64,000 nt of DNA from Cheilinus undulatus (taxonomy: Eukaryota > Chordata > Actinopteri > Labriformes > Labridae). The position numbers and the translations under genes were made by a program. Shown one piece after another: positions 12,301-27,300 of this stretch. The stretch is taken from assembly GCF_018320785.1 (NCBI RefSeq), contig NC_054868.1:43903874-43967873 (forward strand), read 5' to 3'. Each line of letters opens with the position of its first letter. Positions within the stretch are counted from its first letter, which is position 1. A model generated the notes under the pieces. The model saw nothing but the letters and a program-made list of their open reading frames with translations. It had not been told where the DNA came from and ran no database searches.

Positions 12301-15300
12301 GACGCAGAAAGGAAAAACTGCTTAACTACACAGCACCAAACAATATATCAAAGATATCATCTCTTCACTGAGGCGTACATACATAGAGATTCAAATTACC
12401 TTCACGGTGAGCAGGAGCCAGTTTCTCTCCTGAGGGCACACTCTTCTCTGCTCTGTCCTTGGAAACACTCCTGGGAGAAATAGGAGGATGTAATTACATT
12501 TAATAACTGTGTTTACAGAGCCAATATAAAACGCTTTCTTTCTATCACTGATAAGGGATGCTGATTTGACAAGCAGGAGGGAATAAACTTAACAGACCTG
12601 TCAGATTTAGCAGCTCTTTCTGACCCCTCCCCTCTCTCTTTGGAGGTTACGCTTGGTTTCTCCTGATGCTCTGCTGCTCTCCTGGTGACAGCAGATTTCT
12701 CCCCGATGGTCATTTTATCCAGAGAGACAGATCTCCCTCCTGCACTGGAGCTCTTTCGTTCCGTCTTCACTGACCTCTCTCCGTCAGCATTTCTCTCCAC
12801 TGTAACTGAAACCTTGTGTGAGCTCGAACCAGAGACCCGGTCCCTCTCTCTGTCAGACACCCCGCCTCTGTCTCTCTCCCGATCTGATCCTGGAGCTCTA
12901 TCTCGCTCTCTGTCCTGTCCTGAGCTTCTGTTCTGCTCTCTGTCGGAGCCCTGAAGTCTTTCACCAGCACTTCCTGGTCTTTCTCTGGAGACTCCCCTCT
13001 CAGCAGACGACGGTCGCTCCTTCCTTCCAGCACTTTCCGCTGTGCTGCTGCTGGGTCGCTCTCCATCAGAAGTGTGAGAAGCAGATCGATCTGAGGTAGA
13101 AGTCGTTTTCTCAGGACCAGATGGCGTTCTGTCTGAGGGTGGTGTGTCAGTGCTGCCTTTTCTCCCCATGTCTCTATTCAGCTTTATCCTCCTCTGGGCC
13201 AGAGGCTTCACCTGGATGTGGAAAAACATCAGAAACATGACTTCTTCAGTCTCTCATTAGAAAAACTGCTTAATCAATTCTGAAATGATCAGCCTTTTAG
13301 AACCAATGGTTACAGATCAAGTGGAATTTTCTTAACAAGCCATTTAAATGCTAGATTTTTCTGCTAAGGATAAGTTCCCTTTTGGCCGCTATACTTGGTA
13401 TGAGTGTGGGGATCGCGTCCCCACAAGACTGACCTAAAGAGCCTCTACTGAAAAGCCTGAAATGGACAATGAGACTGTCACAGAAAAAGGAAAGCCCACC
13501 TATCCTATTCCTGAGGTTGTAATTACCCTGCACAGTCTCAGCTTCTCAATCTTGTCACACTTTACCACATTGTGCAAATCAGGGCTCTTGGTAACAGTTT
13601 AACCACCTGTTTAAAGGTGAGCTAGCTCCTTATCTGTTGGGGTCTAATCCGTCATTTTTATTATTTGATAAGATATTTGGTCTATAAAATGACAGAATGT
13701 CAGCCAAAAGCCAAAAAAGTATTTTTTAAATTTCCCATTCAGTCAAAACCCCAATTAAAAACAACTTTATTTTCATATGAGAGGAAAAACAGAGGAAATT
13801 CATATTTATAACGAGGTTGCATGATGTTATTGGCATGATTTGCAGACATTTAATAAAAGTGGTTTTTTTTTCACATTGGTTTTGACATATATGAACAGTT
13901 TGTTGTTTGTTATATGAATTGTGTCGACTGTAAATATCAGCCATATATATTGTGTTGATATAGGCAGGCGGATGAAGTCTTTTTCTTTCTTATCCTCATT
14001 CAATAAACTTGAAAGTGTTTTCTAAGGACTGAAGTTTAAGGTCCAAACTTTGCCTCCTCATCTCTGTCACCCAAACTGAATCTGGAATTATCAGTATATC
14101 TGATATCAGCAATGTTCCAATATCATGCATCTCTAATTAAGAATATGAAATCCTTTCTAAAGATTTGGTGGATAATCTCTGTTGACAAATAATGTAATTG
14201 TTCCTCCAAGTCAAATTTATTTAGAATAATTATTTCTCTTTCACAACAACAAACCGTTGATGTTATCTAAAACATATATTTTGGCTTTAAACTGTTGTTA
14301 CCTTAGGTAACAGAGGGGTCTTGGGGTCACCCCAAGAACACATTTGTAACCAATTTACAAGCAGAGGACCCACCTGAAGGTCCATCAGAGGCCTGATTGA
14401 TGCTCGATCTGCATCATCCCGGCTCATCTCACGGGTCCCAGGCAAAGGAAGAAGACCGGGCCTTTCTGAGGGGGGTGGGAGTCTGTGAAGGGGGGGCTGA
14501 TGGGACAAGTGTGAGAGGGGCATGGCGTCACCTACTAATCCGTCTATTCTCCTCAGCTTTCCAGGAGGAGGTCCAAGGAAACCACGACCCTCCATTCCCA
14601 TCCTCCTCCTACACTCCACAGGGGAGGTGGGTCTGTGAAGGAGAGGGAGTCCATGCTGATGGGGGATAGGGAGGAGACCACCACCCTGGGGGAGATCTCT
14701 TCTCCCCCGGATGTCGTGGCTGAGTCGAGGGCCATCATGAAGGGCAGGGTGATGTAGAGGGAGGCTGTGGGAGGGCAGAGGAGGAGTCTTAATGAGGGCC
14801 GGCCTCGCTGTAGAGCTCTTACTCTTCTCCTTTTTAGGGGTGGTGGAGTTGGGAGCTTCTTCTGATTTTTTGACAGGTTTCAAAGGTTTAGAGACAGCAG
14901 AGGAGGAGGAAGAGGAGGATTCTTTCTTTTTGGTGGCCACTCCTTCTGTGGTCTTTTTCCTCACTTTGTCACTCTTTGCCTTTACACCCTCTGTCTTAAC
15001 TTTAGCTTTCACCTTCTGAGTCTTCTCTTTTTTCGTCTTATCTGTCTGAGTCTTCGATGTTGCTTTGGTTGAGGGTTTCAAAGATGAAGCTGAACTTTTA
15101 GAGGCTGGAGCTTTAGTGGTTGCAGTTCCACTTGAAGACTTGGTGGGAGGTGTTTTAACAAGTGAAGGAGTTTCATCCATTGGTTCATCTCTGACGGGTG
15201 TAGCATCACCTCTGTCCATTGAATGTGACAGCTCTGGATCCTCCCCAGCCCTCTTCTTTTTGACTTTCTTTGTCTTCAGGACTTTGGTGCTGGACTTGGT

Positions 15301-18300
15301 CCCAGATGAGGAAGAGGCTGGAGGATGGTGAGGTGGGTGGGGTGGATGAGGTGGAGGACCTCTTTCCTCTCTCCCCCTTCTCCCCCTCCCCTGGGGGGAG
15401 TAATCTCTGGGTAAGGGAGACATTCTGTCCCTCTCTCTGTCTCTGCTGCTGCGTCCTCTGTGATGCAGTGAGGAATGCTGGTTTTCATAGTCTTTGTAGT
15501 ATTTGTTGTACCAGTCTGCGTACTGCTTCTCCCACTGTCGATACCTCTCTCTCTCCCAGCGCTCACGGCCTCCAGGACTTAAACTCTTTAGTTCATATGG
15601 TTCAAGCTCCCGTGGAGGTGGCTTTCGTGCACCAGGGCTTCGACTCCTGTACCCACCAGGAGAGCGAGACCTTGACCTGTAGGGTCCTGCTCCCTCTGGT
15701 CCCTCCCAGGCTCCTCCCCGGTAGGAAGGAGGAGTCCTCGGCGAGCCAGAGCGCCGATACCCAAAGGATCTTGAACGAGAGCGGGACCTTGAACGTGAGC
15801 GTCCATAGCTGCGTCCGTTGCGTCTGGAATAAGGGGAGCGTGGATAAGACCGGCCATGGGAGCGTGATCGGGAGCGTGATCTACTGGGGGAATAGGAATA
15901 AGATCTGGATCTTGATCGAGATCTTGATCTGGATCTAGAGCGAGAGTAAGGGGAACGGCTGAATGGAGAGCGACTGTATGAGCGTGACCTAGAAAAGAGG
16001 ATTCAGGAGACCAGAAACAAAGCAAATCAGGAAGGGAGTAACAAATGGCTTTAAGGATTATGTGTATGTAATTAATGTAAGACCTAAACCTCATTAGATA
16101 GGCAGTCTTAGCGAATTTACCTGGAATAGGATGGTCTCCGTCTCTTCGGTGCATTTCTGTACTTCATAAGCTCTTTGTGGAAGTCTTTAGTAAATTCATC
16201 TAGTTTGGAGGTGACTCTGCTGATTAAAAAAAAAAAACAGAAACACTTTATTTACAGCTCTATCAACCAATCATTTTTATTTGACTATGTTCTTAATCCT
16301 AACTCTAAAACCCTTGTCATACATGAAATTCTGATTGTTCTAGAAAATTTCTAGAAAGGATGATAAATCTTTCTGATTTGTCTGTTCACACATGCATATA
16401 ACAGTAGGAGGCTTCACTGCTAAGCAGAGGGCTCTCGATAGGCAGAACATCACATTAGAAATCGAACGAACAGCAAAATGGTCAGCTTTCAGAGGAATAA
16501 AAGAGTAAGTTTCTATGACATACGGTTCAAAAGTTATCAAGGTTTTTATAAACTGTGTTATGTATTGTTGTATAGGACAACACTGTCCTCAGAGACTCCA
16601 GAAAGTCAGCCAAGTTCCAGGCTCAATCGAAAATGTTGGTGCCCACAACTTACGGTTCAAACGCTACCAAGTGATTTTTAAAGGGATGTGCCTGCCGCAC
16701 GTATCCGTGCCACATGAGCTCTAAGGGTTAATATATGGCCTACATATTGGCAGATGATTAATCTGTGATACGCTATAATCGGCCCGCCGATCAATCGGTT
16801 GGGCTCTAGTGCAAACCCATTCTTAGTATCAGCTGGTAAATGTAAAGAACACACTTGCAAAAACTAATATAAAGTATTGACTCTGCTTTTAGTACGCCTA
16901 AGGTTGGGGCTCTCTGTCGGTCCGTTATGTTCGTCTCATTTGTATATCTGATTGAACTGAAGCTTACAGATACAGACAAAAAACTGCAATACCATACATG
17001 ACTGTCTGTAAAGTTTTGACTAGTGTAGCAAAATCTTCAAACCAAGGAAGCAAATACAAGAAAGAAGCATACTTAAGAAAATAAAAGTTTGAAGAAATAT
17101 TGTCAAAACTTGTACAAGCTGTTAGAAAATACGACCATATGTATGAAGCTGGCTCTACAATAGAATTACTGTATGGAGCAGCAGCAAAGAAAAAGTGGAG
17201 GTCTGTGTGAGACCTGACCTCTGGTGGGTTGTTTTATTGTCCCCCCTAATATTCATGCATGAGTATATAGGTTTGTTTCAGTTTTACTATTTGAACTATG
17301 ACATCTATTTTCCTGAGTAAGGGAGTATAAATGAGTCTTAAAGCAGCTCTGCTACATTCACAACAATCATACTGGTCATGTGCTAGAAATGTCAATAATT
17401 CCATCCACTTGATGGAATTAATAATAATTCCACGTACTGCTCAGTGTCCTCCTACATTCTCAGTTTAGCTTACCAAGACAGAATTTCACTGGTAGAAAAA
17501 ATGTTTGCATTCACACTTTCAAATCAACAAGAACATTTATGGAAATTTTTAGGAGTTTGTGTACATGTTAAGTACCACTTGTCATGCTCACTGCCTAGCT
17601 TAGTAATATTTGATTCTGCAAACACATGTAAGACACAGAACGCTGCATACTAGCTGGAGTTGCTGCTGATGACTTGTTTTAAAAAAAAAGAAAAAAAACA
17701 CACAAAAGCCAGTGTAAATGACCCAAAGAAAAGACTTACTTGTCCTGTCGGTGGTGCCGCTGTCTGTAGAATTCCTCTTTAGAGAGGGGTGGCTGTGGAA
17801 TGGAAGGAGGGAGAGGGAGAAGAGGAGGCTGAGCACCAGGAGCCACCCAGGGAGCATTGAGCACTGGTGGTCCAGGGGCAAAAACAGGCTGTGGCTGGAA
17901 AGTGAGGGCATTAGGAGGGATGAGTCCAGGGCCAGAAGTGTATGGAGGGGGGTATGGCTGCGGCGGGGGTGGGTACAAGGATGGAGCTGGGTACACTGGA
18001 GGAACAGGTGCAGGGGGTGGAGCTGTATGGAGCTGAGTGGCAGGATGCTCCCCTCTATTTCTGTAAGATCTGTTGTAAAGACAAGAACAAAACAATTTAA
18101 GACCTGTTACAGTTGAGTTTTTAATTGTCCCGTATTCCTAGAGTAATGTTTCACCTCTCCCAGTGTCTGCCTCCTCCTCTGTTAGAGTGGTGCGGCCGTG
18201 ACTGGTGACCTAACATAGCAAAGAGAGAGCTTGTTAGCTTCTGGTAGTTTTTTTAAAAGCTTACTTTGTCTGTTGTCAAAGACCTGCATTGAACTTCTTA

Positions 18301-21300
18301 CCTGATGAATGAGCTTGTCTCATAGATGCCTGGTGGCCAACGAAGTTTGAATGGTAGCCCTGTGGGAGAAACAAGTGAGGAAAATCAAGTTAGTGCAAAC
18401 ATTAGTGTCAGTTTCTCTTATTTAGGGATACATAAGTGTGTACTAAGGATAGTCAAACACCTTCAGGTCTTCAAATCAGTTTAACAAGAACTAATTCCAT
18501 TTTTTCCCTAACAAATGTATCAGCAAGGAATAGTGTTTGCCTTCAGTAAACCTGCCAACATGCATTGTCTCTACTACCCAAGAATGAAAATCTTTTTGTA
18601 GCCTGTAGACAAAGTAGATAATGTGTTCAGTAATTGGTCTAATTGGTACAAATTAATCACAATTTCAGGATTCTATCTAAAAATGTTGGGGTCTGAATTA
18701 TCAGCAAGAGAAGTATTCTACTTTTGATTTGTATTTCATTTGAAGCCTGAGCTGTATTGACAATTGCATATCAGCAGGTTTTGTTGTACGCAGTAGAGGA
18801 CAGCAAAAACAGGCGGACGTTGTCTGCCCTAGAAATACCCTGGCTCTGAAAGTGATTTATTTATCCCTATTAGCAAATATTTTCATAAAAGTAAGGCTAA
18901 GAAGACCTTATTTGTCTAACATTTCAACCTGAGCCACAAATCTGCATGACACTGCCCCGCCAAAGCAGATTCTGATTCTCTGACAGCCTAAAGCGCATCA
19001 GAAATTATCGATCTGACCTCCAATCAGCCAAGATTTAAAGCTGTTTTCTTCTCCTCTAAAATTCACATTATTTTAGCTAGATTGATTCCAGCAAACAGAA
19101 AATTTGTCTCATTTGTGGGCTTAAATCACTCAAGTGAAGAAGGATGAAGCCACTGTGTAACTTGCATTGTTCAACTGAATTGTACCAAGTCTTAACTGAT
19201 GAATGAGTGCTACTTTGCAATGCTATGGGCCAAAAAAAGACAGCATTTGTTCCTGCAGTCTCAACAACACAGAAAAAACATCTTAACGGGAAGCTGTTCA
19301 GCACTAGACTCAGGCTTCACAGGAATTACAGAGAAATTATCTACCATCATGTCATCACATGTGGATAGATAACAACATCCTTGTTATTGCCAATTTAAAG
19401 AGAATTTAAAATAAGCTTATCATGCAAATTAGGTGTAATAATCTCGAATATCTCCCGAAAAGTGGACTGACCTGGGGTCTGGCCACTAGAGAGCATTTCC
19501 AGAACATATAAGATAAGTACTTGAAGCCTTTACAGAGTGCATGAAGGATTGGCAACCATTTTCATTGAATCAAATTTTCTTAAAGGGTAGCCAAAGTTTT
19601 GATACCAAGGTAACATAAACAGAAGTCCTAAGCAACAAATTGGGTAATTTTGTTTTCTATTAACAAAAGTTGAAGGCAGACTCCTACATGCTGTCCAAAT
19701 TTCACAAAACATTGTCAACACCACAGGTCATTCAAATAACAGATTCTATTGGTTTGACATGTGGTTTTTGAAAAAGTAAGATTTTAACAGCCTGACTTTC
19801 TTGGTGTTAAATTACTGGCGATAACTCTCAGCTCCCTAAGTTATGATCTTTTTTATACTGGAGTTTAAAAAAAAGAGTGAGTGACTGCAGATTACTATTA
19901 AAGATCTTTAAAGTCAGTGAGATGAAAACCCATCAATGCATGTTTGCATGAAATCAAGCAGACTCACCTGTGATCCACTGTCAGCTGTTTTGGATGTGTC
20001 TGGTGCCACAGCAGGTTCTGACTCTGGCTCTCTATAAAATAAAGAAGACATGTTAAGCCCAGTTTAGACCAAAGATTCGCCATGCAACGAGACGGTTCTA
20101 GAATGAGTCACAGCAGTCTGAACTGAGCATTGCAGCTGGAATGAAACCGTCTGATGGAGTCACCAGCGATTCAGCCTGTCAAGTCACAGAGAGCGAGTTT
20201 AAGAACGCAGCAAGCAGAGAAACGTGAAAAGGGAAATATAAATCTCGTTTTACAAGGCTATAGACGCGAATTCCGTTGCTACTAATTTTAAAAATATCTC
20301 TTTTCTCATCAATCCTCCTGATGACTTATTATCACCACGCAGCACTGCAGCAAAATTTCACGGCACATATAAACTCAAAAATGCTTTTCTAGATCAGCCT
20401 TGTTATAACAAAGATATTCTCTGAGAATAATTAATGATCCACTGACATATTCAGTTCCTACATTCTTGAATTTCTCATAGATTATCCTGTAAAGCACAGC
20501 GCTTCCTTCTTATGAGCGCCGCTAAATAAACAATACTTCTATTTCAATTTATCATATTTATCTGCGTCTTGGAAATAATTAGGCAAACGTCGATCTTTTT
20601 AATAATTTAACAAGAAAACTTCAGCCTGCCGAACTCCAGTCTCCTCCATCGGCTGCACAGCAGGCTTAACAGCTGATAGAGGAGGCATCAGCTTTCAGAC
20701 TGAGATTTACGTGTGAAAACTAAAAAAAAGGATATATACAGTCATTTTCAAGGAGTAGATATATGATAAAAGAAAATAGAAACAACCTTTTTGAAAAGTC
20801 TCCCATTCTCCATCTGTGTTTGTACACAGGAAGCGCTGCACTTCATGTGAAAATCCATGAGAAATCTAAGGCTGTAGAAGCCCGACTTGTCAAGAAAAAA
20901 TAATAGCTTTCAACAGATATCTTCATTATGACATGAGTGAGCTAGACAAGCATTTTTATGTTTATATGTGCCATTAAATGCGCTGCAGTGCTGTGAAACT
21001 TCTGCCTAAACTCCTGTCTCCTCCAGCAACAGCGCATCAGGGTTAAATGCACAGCTGACAGAATAAAGTTTCTGAGTAAAACCAAACAAAAAAGAGGATC
21101 GACGCAATCATTTCAAAGAGGCAAAAAATTGTATTCATATGTGCCTTGAAACTGCACAGCTGCACGATGTTGATGACAAGGAGGAGTAATCACTCTCATG
21201 CATCTGCATGTGAAATAAAGGCATGATCATGACGGCCAAAAACTGTGAATGTGCAGTTCTTTCCCTCTTTTAGATACATATTTATTGCGCAAAACTTAGG

Positions 21301-24300
21301 TAAATCTCTTTAAAGTGAGTGAGAGTAAGAGTCGTTGCCATGGAAATTATGCATCGTTTCATTCAATCGCAGCAGTGTGAACTGGGAGGTGTTTAGAGCG
21401 TTGCAGAGTGGAACGTTGCAAGCAGTTGCAAGTTTCAACTCGTCTCATTGCGAATCTTTGGTCTGAACTGGGCTTAAGAATGGATCTTCACGTTCAATGT
21501 CAGTAGTTTAGAGAGTACTTTACTATATCTTAGACTTACCCTGGTGGAGGTGGTTCACCCTGGCTGGTAGAGTGCAAAGGAGATTGGTGGTCAACAGCTG
21601 GTGCAGGGGCTGGTGAGGGCACATGTTCTTCAGTAGCAGCAACAGCTGCATGCGGAGGAGTAGGAGCAGCAGCTGGAGCAGCAACAGGGGTAGCAGGAGT
21701 GGGTGCAGGCACAGGTGTAGGTGCTGGGGTTGGGAGCTGTGCTTGAGGGGCTGAAGGGGGGATGCTTGTAGGAGCTGACTGAGAGATGCTGGGCATCAAT
21801 GGGTCCTGCTGTCTCGAGTGCAGAGGCTGGACCAGGTGAGGGCGCGGCGGAGGCGGGGCTGCACTCTGGACCTGTTTGCGAGCACGTTTGGTGTATCCAG
21901 TCTCGTTCTTGAAGTTATTCACAGCCTGTACAAAGTGAAATAAAGACGACACTTTAAATCAAGGTGTTAATAAAAGCAATAGATTTGCTTTAGGTTCGAG
22001 TTTTTGTTAAATGGGCCGAAGAATAGAGCATACAGTGGTTGCATTCGTGCTTTTTGGTAAACTGTGGACTGAACAGTTCAACTTTCAGGTAATGAAGAGG
22101 AACGTGGGCATTGTTCACTCTAAAGAAAGTCAAGGATCGCTCATATACTGAAAGAAAAGAGTGTAAAATAATGTGTGATACTTTGATATGTCTAAATTAG
22201 GCTTGGGCAGTATCCACTTTTTAACACCATGATACCCTCCCCAAATTTTACGGGGGTATACGGTATTACCCCCCCCCCCCCCCCGACATGTGAGCAGAGG
22301 GACAGCGCACACCTCTACAGTGCTTCATTTGTTTCTTTATCAAAACGCTTCAGTTTGAAAAAAGGTTATAGGGAGGCGTGTTTGCAGCGGCTCATGAAGA
22401 GATTAACAGGTGAACATGTTTATCATAGAAGTAAACATTTACTTCAGGACACTGGTGCAAACGACGTTTTTCTCTTTTCCTCTCCACACAGACGTGTGCT
22501 TTTTCCTCTCTCTTCCCTCCGCTCCTTTCAGATCATTATGAGACATAATAACCAATCAACATACAAGATATGGGAATGTTAAGTAATGTCCAGCATGTTT
22601 TTAAGCATATAAAGATTGGCCTTTGATATTATTTTCTCGTAGCACAAAAATGCCAAGCTCCGTCCTGCCATGAGTTCATTTTATAAGTTTATAAAAACTT
22701 GGGGATTTCAGTGCCTAACATAATCAATTAGCAACAATTAACTTAATCTATTTAACATCCAAAGCAGTAAAAATGAGTTTGAACGTTTTTAAAACCGTGA
22801 CGTTGCTGCTGCAGCAGGATGCAGCGCGTTAACAGACTTCCACCGCTGATGCCATGACACACGAGTTTCCATGCGGCGGTATGTATGTGCGCATTCGTCA
22901 TTTGCTTAATTTGACCGACAGCATTAACAGAAATTCTGTCATCACCTCTGAAGCATCTCCACACACAGACACAGTGGCGCTACTGCTGGAATGGACACAG
23001 ACCCTCAAGGCATTTTTTTATAAACGTGCGCTTTGCAGTACTGTCTTCATGACTGTGATTTAAGTGATAACGTGGATGTTTATTAGTACTCCGGTATGTG
23101 ATATTATAGCTCATTCCTAGCTGGAAGTGACTTTAATTTGAAGCCTTTGTTTTCACACCTTACAGGTAATCAGAGATACTTCAGGATGAAATCATCCTTC
23201 CTCTCCCTTTTCCTCTCTCTCTCCTCTCTCTCTCCCTCGCTCTCTTTCTCTCTGTGTCTCTGTACTTAATAACTTACATATGACATCTTTATCCTATTGT
23301 ACAAAGATGAATTAAAATAAAATTCCTCAATTGTTATTATTCTATATCTGTGAGTGTCAAGCAATGTCCCGTGTGCTTCAAAACAGATAAAGATCGACCT
23401 TGTTTTTATAATCTGTTGATGGGATAGTTATGCTCAACTTTGCTGCTGCAGCACCTGTGATTATTAATAGCCTGAATGTGAACATTTCTCATCACTAATC
23501 TACACACAAAATGAAGAATTAGCATGTTTTTTAAACTTACAATACCGTGGATCACAGTACAACCAGCAGTGCACTTTAACAATGATTTAAGCGAGGAGCA
23601 CACTGCTGGGCCAGCGCTATGGGAGCCAGGCCATTGTGCGCAGCGCACGCACGAGTTTAAATACTCCGGTATAGCTCTGAGCGCCTTCATCATTTACCAA
23701 ACTGAAATGAAATCATAAGCAGGATTTCATTTATCATGTCAAAGCATCTTCACTAACTGGCAGTGGTGCTGCTGGTGGAGAGGGACACGTTTTCAAGGCA
23801 TTTGTTTAAAAAACTGCACTTATCACATGGTCCAGTCTTAATGACGGTAATTGAGGCAATAACGTGGCTATTTTTTAATACTCCAGTATACAGTATTACC
23901 ATATTACTGCCCATTCCTAGTCTAAATTATATCTTAGCTAAGCACACAGCCCTTTGTGGTTTCCTGTATTGAGTTGGTCTTTGTTATATTTAGATAAAAC
24001 CAAAACATTTAAGTTAACAGTATGTGGCCTTAAATTGGCAGATGCCTGCAGATGAGAGAGCAATACAATGAAATTATTCTTTTACTGCAAGCAGGCAGAG
24101 CAGTAAAAAAGGAAAAACTGAACTAGTGCATATTTTGGACTGTAAACTCCAATTTAAATTTCAAATTACAAACTATGAGACTTGCACATAACTGAGAAAA
24201 AAGTAGTAAGAATATTTTGGATGGTTACCTGTCGTAGAAACTTGTTGGCAATGAGATTATCAGGTGAAACATCGGACTGTTTGCATGTGAAGCAGATGTG

Positions 24301-27300
24301 CTCCTCCGAGTCCAACAAAGTAGTTCTGATACCTGAAAATAATAATTTAAAGTCTTAACACATTGTAAAAAGTATGTGTCTAAGCAGAAAATAACATTCC
24401 CTCAACCTGCCTAATCTACATTTCTGTAGAGCATATTCAGAACCACAGGGAATAAGCATTAAATTGACCCAATGCACTGAGGAATAAAGTGGTACAAGTT
24501 TTTAAAGATCTAAAACCGATATTCAGCAGCTTCTCAAGATGCAGTATGTCCTAGGGCTGTAGTTCTCTAGCGGCCACTGCTGGATAAATGGATGTTTCAG
24601 CTTCTCCCAGAGGGGATTTTTCCTGTTTGTGCATAATAAGGCACTTTAAGACACTTATGAAATAGCAGTAAAGCAGACGGTAATAAATATGAACTAATGT
24701 TTTTGGAAAATATCTTTTTTTTCCTTTTGTACATGACTCTTTTGGGCCTGTGCCACTTAGGGTTTTTCCTACAAGTGCATAAAGAACTCACACTCATCGC
24801 AGTAGCTGTTTCCGCAGCAGGGGATAACTACGGCATCAGTCATCAGGTCATTGCAGATCGGACACAGGAGCTCATCCGGGATTGGGTCTGCATCATCTTC
24901 AGATGACAACTGATCGTGTGGAACGAACGGTGGCCGCTCCTTCTTTCCTTGTGCATACGCCTCCCTGTATTGATTGAAAAATATTTACTTGAATTATGAC
25001 GATCCAAAAGGACAAATTTGACACCTCTCAGTGTGCTATGCAATTTTACCAAGAACTCCCACAAATACACAGTATTTGGTATAGACGTACTTATCTATTG
25101 CAGGTATAGCATATTCTCCAGTGCTGGTTAGCATGGCTCCCTTGGTGCCTGGCTCTGCTTTCACCATGAAGCTCTGAGGGATGCCCTTACTAGTTCTTAC
25201 AGGCTTTGGACCTTCCACACTTTTATCCTGGACCTAAAAAGTTACACACATAAAGAAAATCACCATCTATAAAGTGAATACCAAACAGCACCAGAGGCTA
25301 CAAAAATCAAACGATTATTACCATCAATAAAGGGCACTGCCGAATGTAATGACCAGCCTTTCCACAACGAAAGCAGGTGTAGTGTGCAGGTGGAGGTCCT
25401 ACTGCTTTCTTGGAGTAACTAAACAGACAAGTTGAACAATTATTTTAAAACTACACATGTGAAAGTGATGTTGGATAATACGCTCATTCATGAGCCACAC
25501 CAAACAGCTGATTTTAATCCAATAAAAGCCCTTAGATTGTGTATACTAACTGTATGGGGTCATATTCATGATTTGACTGGGTCATCATGGCTTTGATCTT
25601 GTCCTCTTCTGACGCATTTGCATCGACCAGGTTAGCAGTCTTAAATACAAAACAGAAAGAGGAAGGAAAAAAGACAAAAAAAAAGAAGTCAGCTACAAAA
25701 AAAGGAAAAAACTGGTTTCATTTCAGTTATTTCAGGATGTACAGCACGCATGCATACTAACAGTACCTTAGCGAGTTGGGCAAGTGACAAAGAAGGAGAA
25801 GAATCAGTCTGCAGGAGAATCAGAGTACAGATATTAAAAGTGTTAACACATCGTGTAATGGATACACAGTGGAAGCTATAAGCCCAGATAGTTCCCCACC
25901 ACATCTGTGTCCAGTCCCTTTGTGTCTCCGTCTTCTCACCAAAATTAAAAACTCCAGTGCATGGAATACACAGGTATACGAGGGTGGGGGTTTAAATAAA
26001 GACAGGGTTTGCTTGGCTGTATGATGATAATCCTTGTGCTGACAGCGCTGAGTCATAATCCTTTAGGAAAATGTTTTGAAAGCCTCATCTATGGCTGAGT
26101 CTATTCAGGGCTGTTTAGATTGGTGAGATCTAAATCGTCTGCAGAATAAGTCCCAAAGTTTTGGAAACATTGTAATGCTGTCTACAAAAATGAAGGTGAC
26201 TTTTAACATAAAGGTGTTTTATAAGCAATAAGTTATTTTTACTCTCAAAAGCTGTATCCATACTTAACATAGAGTCTACTCCCTTCCAATGTCAAGTACA
26301 AGAGCTCTCACAAAAATTTAACTTTTTAGGCATTTCACCACTGGTTAGAAAAAGAAAAGAACTCAGTGAGAGAATAATCAGATAGTTATAAAGTTAAAAA
26401 AAGAAAACGGCCTCTTTATGGAAAGTCTTGAGTTTCTTTAGCGCTAAACTGCATTAAAATTAAGCTGCATGTACATTTAACTTGACAGCAAACTACACCC
26501 ACTTTTCCATATTAACAAGTCGAGGCCTGTGTCTATTCTGAGCTCATCTCATTTAAAATGTACAGTCCCTGCACATCTTTTAGTTGAGATACTTGAGTTA
26601 TGCTAGAAAGAGGGCAGTTTGTCAGAGAAAATACTTGACATTTAATTCTAGGACAGTGTCTCTTCACCACGCTGCTGTGATTTAACTTTTTTTCGCACCA
26701 GCTTGTCAGAAAAGGTTGTCAAAAATGCTAGACTTATAAAAAAAAGTTTCCATGCTGCTTTCTGTACGCTAACGAGCCAGCAGGACATGGTGCCAAGAGT
26801 CTTCAACCAAAAAAAGCAAACTCTTATAAAAGGTGCAAAAGGTACTGATAAAAATAGCTAATGTAGTGATGTTTCTCTAAAAGCACATCATCACTACAGA
26901 TCAAGACTTCTGATTTAAACCTACAAAAACCCTCAAACACCAGTGTCATATGAAATTTCTGTCATGAAGTCCCAAGAACAAAAATAAATCCTGTGTTTAC
27001 AGAAAACAAAATTACGGTTGTGTCTGATTATTGAAAAATATGTCTAAATCTGAAAATAGGAAGAGAAACTTTTAAATCTAAGCGGGCAAAGTGGGTAGTC
27101 TGTCATGAGCAGTTGGACTCGGAGGAAAGACTGGTACTGTAGAGGCTGTGGAGGGAACACACAGGGATCTGGTGCAAGCGGTTCTAGCACAGAACCACTG
27201 AACAACTTTATTGACAGGTTCTGCAGCTTACAGCTTACAGGACACACTACACCAGTATACGTCTCACTGCAGCAACCATGATAGGCCTTCAGAGATTAAC

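Noticed and set aside
15270-15938. 222-codon plus-strand open frame
   Set aside because: Antisense of the rbbp6 RS-rich exon 16, whose minus-strand frame is conserved with human.
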